DNA of 64,000 bases from Pisolithus tinctorius (taxonomy: Eukaryota > Basidiomycota > Agaricomycetes > Boletales > Pisolithaceae). The position numbers were made by a program, and so were the translations under genes. Every line of letters begins with the position of its first letter. The first letter of the stretch is position 1. The notes under the pieces are model-generated. The model was not told where the DNA came from. It searched no databases and was given only the letters and a program-made list of their open reading frames with translations. Location: NCBI GenBank assembly GCA_024663395.1, contig JANFAH010000001.1, positions 6,510,001 through 6,574,000 on the forward strand, written 5' to 3'. This document shows positions 48,240 to 59,966 of the stretch, one piece after another.

Positions 48240-48589
48240 GGTTTGGGTGAGACTCGGGTGCGTAGCGATGGGGAGGACGCGCGTGCTCGGTGCAAAGGAA
48301 GGGCGCAGCTGGCTGGCGTGTTCTTATACGGAACCCTCTATCTCCTTTCAAACTCAGATCCGGGGTACATTGTGCGAGGAGAGCACTTTCTGCCTCCGTG
48401 GTGGATTACATAATCCCATATCTTGAGCGGGCTACCAGTCTCACAATTAATGGCGCAGTGCATATCCAACTTATAAGGCTGTTTGTCTGGAAGTACTGCA
48501 CTGGCAGTACATCTATAGTACTTTGTAACCGCACACTTGACCGCCAGTGACCCATTCGGGGACCCTGAATTCGTCTTACTTGAGGATTA
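48240..48589. other. Upstream region of the secreted-protein gene
   Basis: Nothing coding is supported. This is the 5' flank of the small secreted protein and the edge of the duplicated segment. Confidence 0.4.
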
Positions 48590-49177
48590 CCGACAATTTA
48601 AACCGGTCACAGCTTGTTCTGAATTCTGACCGCCGGAACCTCAACAAAACCGGCGCTCAACGTCTCTTATCTATGGATCCACACGCACACATCATGTCTT
48701 TCGGAAAGAAAGTTAGTTTGTGATCTCCTACACGTCACATCAGACCTTGATGGATGTCGTCTCTTGCAGACCGTTCAATCCATCCGCATTGGTCTTTACC
48801 AATCCCGCTCCGTGAATGAGTTTGGCAGTCCTAGAGAACAAAGGATGGAAGTCTGATATACCCGGGAACCCGGCCACCGCGTGCTTGCGGCACTTCTGCG
48901 AGTCGGATTACACACAACTCGAACAGTCGACTGCGTCGTCTGCGTGTCATCGCTCGTCCTTAATCCCGGTACAATGAACGCCCCTAATCCAGCGACCGTT
49001 CCCTCGATCAGTCAACGGGTCCTGTACTACCACTTCTCGAGTAGGTGGCGTAACCATCTCTTCGTGACAGGAATTAACAGCGGTATCACTCTAGTGATGA
49101 TGGTCTGCGCAGTGTTGTCAAGGATTCGTTATATTGTCTTCGCTAATCGTCCCCTGCACATCATAAAGTTGCCGGAT

Positions 49178-50674
49178 ATGAAGCTCATGGAAAGAAGTGC
49201 GGTGGTGTATTATCTTGTCAAGACTGGACTCGAGACTGGTTCAACGAGTCAGGGTAGTGCAGCATTGGAACCCGAATATTGTGGCTGCGGGAGATCAATA
49301 TACGCTGCGGAGGATGCGCGACTCCGCCATCGATGAATGGGTGGAGGAGATCACAAATTTTGCCATCCTGTCACATACATGGGAGGCGGACGAACTCAAC
49401 TACGAAGATTTCCACCAGGAGTCCGGCAGTGGTAACCAGGACGACAAGAAGCTCGCGAAGTTCTGCCACATTGTCTATGAGGATTATGGGGCCGAATTTG
49501 CTTGGGCGGACAATCTGTGTTGAAAAGTTTAGTAGCGCAGAACTGGATGAATCGATCCGTTCAATGTTCGCATGGTATCACAATGCACATATTTGCATTG
49601 TTTATACGGGCCAAACGCAATCACTGCTTGACCTCGCTGCCGATCACTGGTTCACACAAGGGTGGACCTTACAGGAGCTCCTCGCGCCGTCGCGATTAAA
49701 GTTCTATAACAAGGACTGGTACCCACTTACCGACTTCCGGAACGACAAGATAAGTGACGAGGAGATGGAAACACTCACGGGTGGGACCTCTCTCCAGTCC
49801 CGCCTTCTTGGCAAAGCCATCTCGACCGCGACGGGTATAGACAGGAATCATTTTATTAATTTCAATCCCGGATTTATGAATACATCTTTACCAGAACGCA
49901 TGAGGTGGATTGCCCAAAGAACTACCTCGAGGATGGAGGACAAGTCACATTGCACGATGGGAATATTTGGAGTTAGCATGTGATGGCATGTGGGGAGGGT
50001 CCGGAACGTGCGTTCTTCAGGCTCTTCCAGGCGATTCTGGAAGTAGGACACGCCCGCGACTGGTTTTTATGGGAGGGAAAGGCCCTTCCGTTTCATATCC
50101 ATCCTTTGTGCATGATCCCCTCTGGTCCTGAATGCTACTTATCCGGAAATCTTCAAATTGACTATTGGGATTGTCTCGACGAACCTCTCAGCTTAACCAA
50201 CATAGGTCCGCCGATAACGCTGTTGGTCGTTCCTGCACGCATCACCTACGAACCTGGCATTTCTGGGGAGGATTTCCATCCTTGCAATATCCGCACTTCG
50301 TGTCCTCTATCCGACGACATTGTTACCCCGAAAGGTATCCCATTCGAGTGGCATGGAAGTAGTATGGAAGTGACCAACAAATATGCGCTCGGTATTACTA
50401 ACCTCAACTCGGAGATGGACAATATTCCAAGACTCAACCACCTACATGCCGTCCTGTTACGAAGGACGGTGCGGCATGCGCTGAGCCCGAAGAAACGATG
50501 GTCCTACTGCAAGTGGAAACATACAAAGTTCTTGCGTTTCGATGGAATGACAAGTTTCGCGGGATGGATCTAAAGGATTGGTCTGACCAGATATTGAAGT
50601 CGCGGGTGGGATGGGAAAGTAATGATGGAATGGGAGACCTCCCGATGATAGGCTTGCAAATGCTGTACTTGTGA
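49178..50674 (+). pseudogene. HET-domain gene, frameshifted left copy
   Basis: It aligns along its whole length with the intact gene at 58,404-59,966, but the frame is broken at least four times: small indels near 49,230-49,290; one base lost near 49,520, just after FAWADN, where the intact copy reads VCIDKSSS; one base lost at 49,980 after GIFGVSM, giving a TGA where the intact copy reads MVVAYGEGPER; and another loss near 50,470-50,500. HET motifs are still readable in pieces: ILSHTWEADE, ELDESIRSMFAWYHNAHICIVY and WFTQGWTLQELLAP. None of the breaks sits at plausible splice sites, so this is a pseudogene and not a spliced gene. Confidence 0.88.
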
Positions 50675-51130
50675 TATAGAGAAGGTACCGGTGGGGTGCT
50701 CAATCACGTTCTTGTCATCGACCGCTAACCGTCCTCAGCCCAGCTAACAGCAACCAGCAAGTTAGAAGAATTCGTCAGCTTCAGTCTGGTACAGATGGAA
50801 TTTGATTTGTACATAGACCGTTTGTTCCCATCCAGCATGCCTGTCATTTGAAACTTCTGAGAATATTTATAGTAAGGGTATACATACAACACTGGCGCGT
50901 GCTGTAACTTAATGGCCAGACAACTGCTGCGCCGACGAGGCAGATATACCAGTTGGTTGCATCAGACATCCTGGTTTCACCGCAGGTTTCACAATGTAAC
51001 CACTACTACTGGCGCACCAGTGCACGCTGTATCCTTCACCATCAATAATGCAATTGAGCATCCCTGGACAGAAATACGCAACGTACGGCGCTCCGAATTC
51101 GTCGTGGTAGACACTTCATACCGCGGAAAG

Positions 51131-51538
51131 TCACATAGGTGAGACACGGGGAATGCAAATGTTGTGTATATCTGTTACTGGACCAAGAATAACCATTCTC
51201 ATCGTTTCATGGGAGGCAGAGGCATCACGCACTACACCTGTTCTGTCAAGCGGAACAGCCAAAATGATGTGGTTGTTTCGTGACAATTGCACCATACAGC
51301 GAGAACGCTCCCCGTGTGTATAGGCTTCAGTTCCAGAAATACTGAGGGACTTTTTGTGAGTGAATCGATGACAGTCCAAGCACGTTTGGGAATCCTGCGC
51401 CGTCAACTGGGTTCGTATCTCGCTGTCAAGTGCTGTGCGCGTATTCAATATTGTGGACCTAATTATAACCCATGTCTGACATTCACCAGAAGCAGCCAAA
51501 ATGGCGCGTCCCGTCATGTAGAGTCGGTCATCCAACAA
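51131..51538 (-). other. Uncharacterised ORF between HET and methyltransferase (left unit)
   Basis: A minus-strand open frame of about 135 codons, beginning at a TTG codon rather than an ATG. Its counterpart in the right unit (about 60,840-60,463) aligns with an in-frame six-base difference but has a TAG after DSKMRT. Readable shared parts are AILAASGE.QTW, ILN.RTALDS and CLDCH. It may be the end of an older gene or chance. No domain is recognised. Confidence 0.25.
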
Positions 51539-51824
51539 TTTCCGGGATTGATATTCAGCTGATTCCTAAGCGTTACTCTTCCCGAATTGTAGCTTGTTCC
51601 TCTCACACCGCACCAAAATCACGGGTCTCGATCAGATGTTCTGGGCAGTCGGACTGATATTTTCCCAAACTTCCGACTCCACGGTCTTCCTCACGCCTGA
51701 TCGAGACTGCCAAATCACACATGAACCTATATGATCGCACTGTGGTGACTCAAGATGAACAAAGAATGTCATAATAGCAGGAACAGGTCTCCGCCGTTGT
51801 CTATCTGTGGAATTTCTGTCTTGG

Positions 51825-52575
51825 ATCCCACGAGAACCACGAGAGCATCGTGAACGCGTTATCCCCGTATTGGGACGCCCCTCCTGAACAGGATAAGCCC
51901 CGGCAACAGTCCACAACACCTGCCGCTCGACGCGGTCATATTTGTGGGAAAACGCGAACCGGATGTATTCCCCTTCGTGGATGAGGATGGGTGTTTCTGA
52001 TGGGATCCTAACTTGTGTCTTTTTAAGGCAGCGGAAGTAGGCTTCGTTCCGGCCCTGTACCTGTGACAGGTGGTTAGTGCAGTATTTCAGCGTAACCTGC
52101 GTTATTCAATGCGTGGAGAGGGAAGCGACGAGTGACGCCTGCGCTGTTACTATACATACAGTGCGGATGTGGTCGAGCTTCTGGTATTACTGGTATCTGC
52201 TGTCAATGATGACATAAAGCAATCCCTGGATATCCCCGAAGGTGCGAGTGAACTAGTCTGTTTCCTCTGCAAATTTGCTTCAGTTGAAGAACGCGTATGG
52301 AGGGTATGAAAGCAACACTCCGTGTCATATCGCCAACAGAAGAGTCCAGCTATAGGACGATCCTTGGACGGTATATGGTCTGCTTTAGCCAAGTACAACC
52401 GTCTTGGTAGGCGCCTCACAAGCCGGCAAGGTTGAAATGAGTATAGCGACCTGTCAACTCCGCAAAAGCTTGGAGCAACTCCGGCTTGTCCAAGTCAAGC
52501 GCAAAGCACGTGCGTCACATGTTTCCCTTGAGTCTCCCAGGCATCCAAGATTAGAGCGGTTTTGCGGGGGTCGCC
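51825..52575 (-). pseudogene. EgtD-like methyltransferase, truncated left copy
   Basis: It matches exons 2-4 of the intact gene at 61,163-62,408. Exon 4 is recognisable (the segment coding for VHEGEYIRFAF and HKYDRVERQV in the intact copy), but about 100 bases around the exon 3/4 boundary are deleted (near 52,110), frames are shifted in exons 2-3, and exon 1 with the start codon and SAM-binding GAG motif is absent beyond 52,575. It cannot make a working enzyme. Confidence 0.82.
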
Positions 52576-53489
52576 GCGATAGACCCATCATGGGAATCCC
52601 CGCTCTATTCCTGGAGGTTCATAGTGTTGACCCAGGGATTCCCCTTCGAAGAATCTGGGTGGAATCCCGGAGGCACACCGTTTCTTATGATCCGGCTTGC
52701 CAGCGCTAATCACATCACGTCCCTCCATTTGCACCGCTGATGGGCCTCGCGAGATTACGCTATGTGGCTATGAATGATCAGTCCGTCGTGGGTAGCTCTG
52801 TGCTCGACGATGCATGGCACATGCTGACGGGGCCCGGGATAATTTTTGCCCGTGAAACATTACTTACCACAGGCCGAACGAGGATGCCCCGGGAGCAAAT
52901 TTTTCGGTCGAAGAGCCTGATCCCCATTCGCCGTATCTATTGCACCAGAGAAACCTCTTACATGCGAGATACCTGATTTCCCTGATGGTGGTACATGGGC
53001 ATGATCCGTCGTGATCAGGGGAAAGCAAAAGTTGATTTCTGCCCTCTATTTGATCCGCTCGGTTCATCTATGTCCGTGCGGACTCTTTTCATGTCTGTTG
53101 GAACACGGCTGACAAGCACAATCTGTCCACAGTTTTGGTTGGATCGACTCCTATGGTGTAAGCCAATTCGAAATAGCATTGAAAACGCAGCTTACGTCGA
53201 ATTCAGGTATTGCGATCATGCTACGAGGAGTACATTTTCGGGGGGGAGGTAATTTATTTTTGTATTATGTAACCAAGCCCCCTTGAGGGGCGAAATAAAT
53301 TATGGTCCACTTGCCGCATCAGTTAATTCTGTGTTGTTGCGCCGGCAAGGCTTTAAACGTCGTCGTTCTCACATCGATGACGTAGTTTCTTGTTGCCAAG
53401 TACAAGACTTCATCGCAAGCCATTCGGTGTCATCGTGGTCGGGGAGTAGCAACTGGGGCCAGAGCTTGTTGTCTGAGACGGCGGTCGAC

Positions 53490-54658
53490 AATGTGCTACC
53501 TTGATCATTCAGTTCCTCACTGGCATGCTCTTCGGCAGCACTCTGCAATTGTGTCCCACTGGTGTATGTGGTACTCTTCTCTCCGATTTGACGTTCCATT
53601 GGTTTTGAAGAAATGGTCGCAAGCTTTCGTCGTCCTTGCAATTGGATCGAGTATCGGAGGTACTGTGCTTCCACTAGCTACCTGGTAACTGTTCGGGAAA
53701 GTCGGCTTCGAATGGAGCGTTCGTACCCGTAGTACTTATTATCGCCTTTGCTGTCGTCGTCACCAACTTGGTTCGTGTCCTTCACGTTATCGAAATGCTA
53801 CTGTACTTACGCGTCGGATAGCCTCCTTGTCCTCCTCTCCCTCCCTCCAACATCAAGGAAGGCCTGTTCAATTGCTAAGCCTTTAAAGCCTCTGCATTTG
53901 TAAGGAAACCCGTTCTGTCATTTTGTGAGCTTGTTTGACCCTGGCCCTAGTCATCGCTTATAACGTGACATTGCTGGGCCCTAATGATCCCCTTCTTTAC
54001 CTCGGTTGGTCTGGATAGGTAGCTAGATTTTCTCCAGATGTCACGTTTTATTTTATTTCCATGACTGTTCCTCGCCGACAGATTCTGGGCACTCAGCACC
54101 CTAACCTTAATATGAACAGTCGGGTCTTCCGCCTGGCCGTATGTGACTTCTATTATGGCCTCTTTGGTCGTTGTGTCGGCAATGTGTGGGTACGCCACGG
54201 GGCCATTTGTTAGCTTGACCTCAAGTGCACCGGACGGCTTGGCAGGAAGAGCGATGCATGTAAAAGGTACGAACTTGGCTTTTCCATGTCACAGTGATCA
54301 TTCTTCCCATCGCCCCGGTCAGGATTGACATGGCGATCACGTGTATGGTGAGTATACCGCCCCATTCATCAGGAAGCGAAAAAATGGTTTAAACCTGTTT
54401 GAACCTGTCACTGACTGGTCGTGGCCGCGATTCCGTCATTCCCTGTTTCTCTGATGTTGGAGACTTTTTATGCTATGCTGGCTGTGTTTTTTCGGCTTCC
54501 GGTGCGACCGGAGGGCCGTCACTTGGGGCGTGATACGGACCAAGTCTGGCGGACTTGATGATGTTGGATTGTACTCCGGCGGGGTTATCCTCATGGGATG
54601 CACACTCTTAGCTGTTACCCAATACCTGGCACTGGGAACATGGGTTGGGAAATTCTAA
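53490..54658 (+). pseudogene. MFS transporter relic, monocarboxylate-porter type
   Basis: Hydrophobic, MCT-like blocks are scattered over different frames with stops: IQFLTGMLFGSTLQ..PTGVCGTLL, SQAFVVLAIGSSIGGTVLPLATW (the family pattern G-SS-IGG), FGKVGFEWSVRT, LIIAFAVVVTNLVRVLH, MASLVVVSAMCGYATGPFVSL and finally LYSGGVILMGCTLLAVTQYLAL ending at 54,658. The order agrees with the central and C-terminal helices of fungal monocarboxylate-transporter-like MFS proteins. The N-terminal third was not found. Stops and frame changes make it a pseudogene. Confidence 0.7.
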
Positions 54659-55361
54659 ACAGCATTCCGAGAAGTTCAATAAACCTTTGGTTGCAAGGGA
54701 ACTACTGAGTACATATGGACTGTTGCATTGTGCATCACAACACTGATCTCGTCTCCCGACTTCTACAGTCGGTACTCCTCTAATGTATCCTAAATGCTCG
54801 GTGTATGGTTAGTTCTTTATAATATTACATAACACCTGTGCACTCGGTTGGCCCTCTGGGCTCCTGTTTCAAGTTGAACGGAAAGGGGTGGTATCGGGGA
54901 ATGCAGTACCTGTGGCGGTGAACATGTGGACCAATCAGGATCTAACCTCTCCCAGTCGGGCCATAATACACAGTCTCGGTTGCTTCCCTGAGCTTACCCA
55001 TTTTGAAATGTGATGAAAGCTTCGAACAGCCTGCAAAGTGATGGGGATGATCCGGCTCAATTTGCGCATCGCCCGCACCTGCGGGAAGACCGCACTAACA
55101 GTATCCGATCATTCATGACACATGGTATGCCCGGTCAATATTCAATGGTGAAACCGTCACCACTGAGGTTTCCGTACCGCGAACTTAGTCTTTGTTACCC
55201 ACTGGTTTGCTGTGACTCGGGTGCAAGGGTGTAGTGAGCGACATAGCCCGATTGCACCCCTCTGAAGATTTAAAAAGCTGGAAAGTGGTCGAGGAGATTC
55301 AGAAACCAAATACCACCCAGTCCTTCCAGTCACAAAGCCTACAACCTTCTGAATATCCACA
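54659..55361. other. Intergenic region before the dioxygenase gene
   Basis: No gene is supported. It contains the 5' region of the PhyH-family gene; no TATA box was assigned. Confidence 0.45.
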
Positions 55362-56403
55362 ATGGTCTTCCACACTCGTGTCACACTCACTGAGGACTAC
55401 GACCTCTCCCAGTCTCAGATTAACGAGTACCAGAACAATGTCTGTCCCGTACTTGCGCTGAACGGGGCTGTCTTTGCTGACCGAAATCCTCTAGGGTCAC
55501 ATCCTGCTAAGGAATGTCATTCCTGAGTCGGAGATCGCTGAACTGCGCACTGCCGTTTTGCGAGCGCATGAAGCTCTCAAAGCCGAAGAGGAGGACTTCC
55601 AGAAGGCATTCCGCATCACCCAAAACCTATGGGAAATCAACGACGTCGTGCGAGCACATGTCTTGTCCAAGCGTTACGCAGGTACGTTCGTGACCATCGG
55701 CCGTCAATCCCACGCTCACCTTGAAAAATAAGGAATCGCTGCCAAGTTCTTGGGCTGCCGTGACGTGCGGGTTTACCACGACCTCACCTTCTTCAAGGAG
55801 GGTCTTGGTAAGGGCAAGCCGACGCCGTGGCACCAGGACGGGCACTACTGGTCAGTGACCTCTTTCTCACTTCTAGCCCGAACGTGCACTGAGCTGTACG
55901 CGTTACGACAGGCCCCTTGACACGGAAAAGTGCATAACCCTTTGGGTTCCACTTCTCGATTGCCCGGTAGACATGGGTCCGATGTCGTTCGTGTCGGGTT
56001 CACATCTCAATAAAGATGCTGAACATCTGCCGATTTCCGATGAGAGCGATGAATATATCAGAAATTTGGTAGAGAAAGAAAACCTGTCTGTGGCCCCCGC
56101 GCAACATATGAATGCAGGAGATGCAACATTGTAAGTGTCTCACTCCTGGCTGTCGGAAATCAGGCTTAGCACAGATGTTATAGCCACTCGTGCTGGACAT
56201 ACCATGCTGCAGCATCCAACACGACAGAAAACACTAGAATTGCATTCGCTATCGCGTACTATGACGCCGATGCAACGATTCCCCTGGAGCCGCCAACCAA
56301 TGAGCGGCGTGCGGCGAACTTGGCAAGGTGGTTCCCTGGGGCCGTACCCGGTGGGCCTGCGGCCACTGAAATAAACCCTGCTATCCTTTCTCCCCGTGAT
56401 TGA
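55362..56403 (+). CDS. Phytanoyl-CoA dioxygenase (PhyH)-family Fe(II)/2-oxoglutarate oxygenase
   Basis: Five exons (55362-55439, 55495-55681, 55733-55850, 55912-56130, 56184-56403) give 273 aa. Family features are GHILLRNVIPESEIAELR near the N-terminus; the metal-binding HxD of TPWHQDGHYW (His and Asp); LWVPLLDCPVDMGPMSFVSGSH; MNAGDATL; and the distal His in the HSCWTYHAAASNTT exon. The FAIAYYDAD strand follows. Such enzymes hydroxylate small substrates (fatty acyl-CoA or secondary metabolites) using 2-oxoglutarate and O2. The protein is compact and has no targeting signal that I can see. It lies between the two duplication units next to a methyltransferase and MFS remnants; the substrate is unknown. 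Confidence 0.88.
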
Positions 56404-57804
56404 TGGAACATTGACACATGCTCCTTGAGGCGGGTGTGTGGACGAATTCCTTCTTTGAGTAGATCTGCTGCTGGTTCAGAATTACTACCGTATTAACTGC
56501 ACCTCGGAGTTGGACACTGGCACATACTTTATAATATAGTTTAGAAGGGTTATGTAGCTTGTTTATAATGGCCTGCGCTGCGAATTCCAAGGTGATTATT
56601 TATGCGCCAGCTGAGACAACCCAAAGGCCCCGCCTCCCACAGGCAGACCAAAAATTCGAAGGAAGAGAATCGCTCACTTTTGACTCCAAGGGCATTGCTA
56701 GGAGTCCGGTCCCGGCTGGAACCATGACAGCTAGAAAACTGCAGAAGCGGAGCGATGTCGAAGGAACTTAACGATTTTTGTCTATGTACAATGTGTTTGA
56801 TTCCACACACATAGATCGCTAAATCATGCTAATCACCAACACCGCGCTGACACTGCAGAGGTTGAAAAAAGTTTCCACCTGCCACGACCTTACGAGGTGA
56901 TACTCAAATCCAACCTATTTTACCGCCACCGCCTGAAAGCGACTGTATGCCACTACTTCTGGTGTCGATAGTATCGCATCGTATCGTGGGAGAGGCAGCC
57001 ACGAGGGTAGCGAAGGATGCAGGGTACATTGTGCATAACGCTTGCAATCCATAAATCAGTGACTAATGTTGTTGGGTTTGATGGGTGAGCCACGTTCGTC
57101 TGTAATAAAATGAAGTTCGACGACACAAGTCCAAGGTGTGTCTGCTTGTGTAAGCTTGCACGCCGCAGGACACCTTCTCAGCGAGCAAAAGTAACAAAGG
57201 GTTTCGTTCCACTGTACCCTGTATCCTTCACTGCCCTTGTGCCCGGTACATACACTATGAACAGGAGTCGCACGGGACGAGGTGTCCTACCTCATTTCAA
57301 ACTCAGACACGAGAGCCGTGGGAACACATGTAAATCTGAAGTGTTGCTGGGGGGACGGATTCAGGTTGAATACAAGCCGGAAAGGCGTCCCCATCCGTCT
57401 CAGCTATGTACTAGCAGAAGGCCGCGTCGCGTCTTTCCGCGCACTCTTCCGTTTCAATTCCCCTCTCCACAGTTGTACATGATCTTTTGGCAGTTTGTTT
57501 TGCAGGGTTTTTATGTCATTGAAACGTCGATAATCTGGCCTGATAATCAGTACTACAAGTAATCAGTGCCATCAGTAAATACAGGTGCACCCCAAGCGGT
57601 CACCCGTTGTGTTGCCTTTTTGGGGTGTTAACATGCCATAACTTACTGCCTCGTTTTTTACACGAGGCAACCGACTGGCATCTTGGGATATAAGAGCAGT
57701 TCATGGCTTCCCCTACGCCCTCATTACCTTCTCTTTGTACTGGACTCGACATCCATTCCGCGAGATAGAGGAGATCCTGGATTCAAGTATTCAAACTTCC
57801 TCAA
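56404..57804. other. Gene-poor stretch with a relic of the secreted cysteine-rich gene
   Basis: Around 56,965-57,060 the sequence GGGAGAGGCAGCCACGAGGG and its neighbours resemble the signal-peptide region of the gene at 47,994-48,239 (GGGAGAGGCCGCCACAAGGG there), including GGTGTC just before it, but the cysteine-coding part is missing. A 150-codon plus ORF at 57,110-57,562 has no family resemblance and is not called. Confidence 0.45.
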
Positions 57805-58403
57805 GGGTTATCGACAACCGAATACCTGTCACAGTTTGTCCCGACCCCCGGAACCCCAAGGAAGCCGGCACTCAAACGTCTCCTCCTTCACCTTGGATCC
57901 GCACGTACACATCATGGCTAGTGGTATGGGGGAGTCAGTGGGAAAAGCACCACACGTCATACTGTTTTCTGAGGGATATCGTTTCTTGCAGACCGTTCGA
58001 CCCGTCTACAGTGGTCTTCACCAAACCTACTCCGTGAGTGGGTTTTAGGGTTTTTGAAAACAAAGGATGGGAGTCTGATAGACGCAGGAACCCCACCATC
58101 GCGTACTTGCAGCACTTCAACGAATCGGATCACGCAAAACTCGAACAATCGTCTCTGTCGTAAGTGCCTCACCACTCGCCCTTAATCTTGACATGATGAA
58201 ATCTTTGATCCAGCGACAATCCCCTCGATCAGCCAACGAGTCCTACACCGTCGCTTTTCGAGTAAGTGGTGTAAACGTCCGTTCACGACAAGAGTCAGCC
58301 AAGATATCGCTCTAGGGAGGATGGCCTGCGCAGTGTTGCCGAGTCAAAGATTCGCTATACTGTCTTCGCTAACCGTCCCCTGCGCGTCATAAAGTTGCCG
58401 GAT

Positions 58404-59966
58404 ATGAAGCTCTTGGAAAGAGGTGCAGTGGTGCAGCATCTCGTCAAGACGAGACTCGAGAATGTGGTGCAGCAAATCAGCGCAGTGGAGCAACGAAAAT
58501 ATTCGAACCCAACTATTCTGGCCACGATGGATCAATATGCACTGCGGGAGGCGCGCAACTCTGCCATCGATGAATGGGTGGAGGAGGTCACAAAATTTGC
58601 CCTCCTGTCACATACATGGGGAGCAGACGAACCCAATTACGAAAACTTCTACCAGGAGTCCGGTCGTAGTAAGCAGGGCTACAAGAAACTCGAGAAATTC
58701 TGCAACACTGCCCATGAAGATTACGGGGCTGAATTCGCTTGGGCGGACACAGTGTGTATCGACAAGTCCAGTAGCGCAGAAGTGGATGAATCGATCCGTT
58801 CAATGTTCACATGGTATCGCAATGCACATATTTGCATTGTTTATGTGGGCCAAACGCAGTCACTACTTGACCTCGCTGCCGATCGCTGGTTCACGCGAGG
58901 GTGGACCTTGCAGGAGCTCCTCGCGCCGCCGCGATTAAAGTTCTATAACAAGGACTGGTATCCACTTACCGACTTCCGGAACGACAAGATAAGTGACAAG
59001 GATGTCGGAAATCTCAGTGGTGGAACCTACTCTCTCCAGTCCCGCTTGCTTCGTAAAGCCATCTCGACCGCAACTGGTATAGACATCCATCATTTTCTTA
59101 ACTTCAAACCCGGATTTACGAGCCCACCTTTACCACAACGCATGAGGTGGGTTGCCCGAAGAATCACCACGAGAGCGGAGGATAAGTCATATTGCATGAT
59201 GGGAATATTTGGAGTGAGCATGGTGGTGGCATATGGGGAGGGTCCGGAACGTGCGTTCTTCAGGCTCTTCCAGGCGATTCTGGAAGTAGGATATGCCCGC
59301 GACTGGTTTTTGTGGAGGGGAAAGGCTATTCCGTCCCATATCCATCCTTCGCGTATGATCCCCTCTGGTCCTGAATGCTATTTATCTAGCGATCTTCAGA
59401 TGGACCATCAGGATGCAGCGGGGCTTGGTCCTCTCGACGAGCCTCTCAGCTTAACCAACATAGGTTTGCCGATGAGGCTGGTGGTCGTTCCTGCATGCGT
59501 TGCTTACTCAGCTAGCTACCCCCGGTATTACCGTCCCAGCGATATCCGCATTTCGTGTCCTCTATCCGATGACGTTGTTACGGTGACGGGTATCCCGACT
59601 GACTGGGAGGGAAGGGTTGGCGCTGGAATGGCAGCGACAGACATATATGCGCTCGGTATCATGAACTTCTACTCGGAGATGGACGATATTCGCACACCCA
59701 ATCACCTGTATTCCGTCCTGCTGCGAATCACAGTTGGCGATGAGCCGGCGGACCCGCCGGCGTTCCGTCAGAAGCAGCGAAAAGTTCTCCCGAAGTGGAA
59801 AAGGCAGGAAACGGACAAAGTGCTTGTATTCCGTTGTAACGACAAGTTTCGCGGGATGGCTCTCAAGGATTGGTCCGTCGAGATATCGAAGTGGAAGGAG
59901 TGGGGGAAACATAATGATGAAATAGGAGACCACCTGATGCTAAACATGCAGACGCTGTATTTGTGA
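58404..59966 (+). CDS. HET-domain protein (heterokaryon-incompatibility type), intact
   Basis: An uninterrupted 520-aa frame from ATG 58,404; the codon nine bases earlier in frame is only TTG. The N-terminal HET domain (PF06985, about residues 55-175) shows its three signatures: FALLSHTWGADE, EFAWADTVCIDKSSSAEVDE followed by SMFTWYRNAHICIVYV, and WFTRGWTLQELLAP. Next come the usual follow-on blocks RMRWVARRITTRAEDKSYCMMGIFGV and YGEGPERAFFRLFQAIL. No NACHT, WD40 or ankyrin part follows; the C-terminal 220 residues are unclassified. In ascomycetes HET domains trigger cell death on non-self recognition; their role in basidiomycetes is not established. The left copy is dead, so this is the surviving paralogue. 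Confidence 0.88.
   Translation: MKLLERGAVVQHLVKTRLENVVQQISAVEQRKYSNPTILATMDQYALREARNSAIDEWVEEVTKFALLSHTWGADEPNYENFYQESGRSKQGYKKLEKFCNTAHEDYGAEFAWADTVCIDKSSSAEVDESIRSMFTWYRNAHICIVYVGQTQSLLDLAADRWFTRGWTLQELLAPPRLKFYNKDWYPLTDFRNDKISDKDVGNLSGGTYSLQSRLLRKAISTATGIDIHHFLNFKPGFTSPPLPQRMRWVARRITTRAEDKSYCMMGIFGVSMVVAYGEGPERAFFRLFQAILEVGYARDWFLWRGKAIPSHIHPSRMIPSGPECYLSSDLQMDHQDAAGLGPLDEPLSLTNIGLPMRLVVVPACVAYSASYPRYYRPSDIRISCPLSDDVVTVTGIPTDWEGRVGAGMAATDIYALGIMNFYSEMDDIRTPNHLYSVLLRITVGDEPADPPAFRQKQRKVLPKWKRQETDKVLVFRCNDKFRGMALKDWSVEISKWKEWGKHNDEIGDHLMLNMQTLYL

Larger units (their letters stand above)
48590..53890. repeat. Segmental duplication, left (decayed) unit
   Basis: It is collinear with 57,805-64,000. 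Shared landmarks are the leader before the HET gene, the HET gene, the convergent methyltransferase, a TTCTGGAGGTTCA..GTTGACCC block (52,610 and 62,670) and the MFS relic. The offset grows from about 9.2 kb at the left edge to about 10.1 kb at the right edge because this unit has lost sequence, chiefly methyltransferase exon 1 and its promoter. The right edge of the partner is cut by the window end. Confidence 0.88.

Noticed and set aside
49178..50674. Left HET gene read as an intact spliced gene
   Set aside because: The frame changes fall in conserved motifs, are single-base losses relative to the right copy and are not flanked by usable splice sites.
57110..57562. 150-codon plus-strand ORF
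   Set aside because: Arg/Pro-rich composition, no domain, no splice or promoter support and no partner in the left duplication unit.
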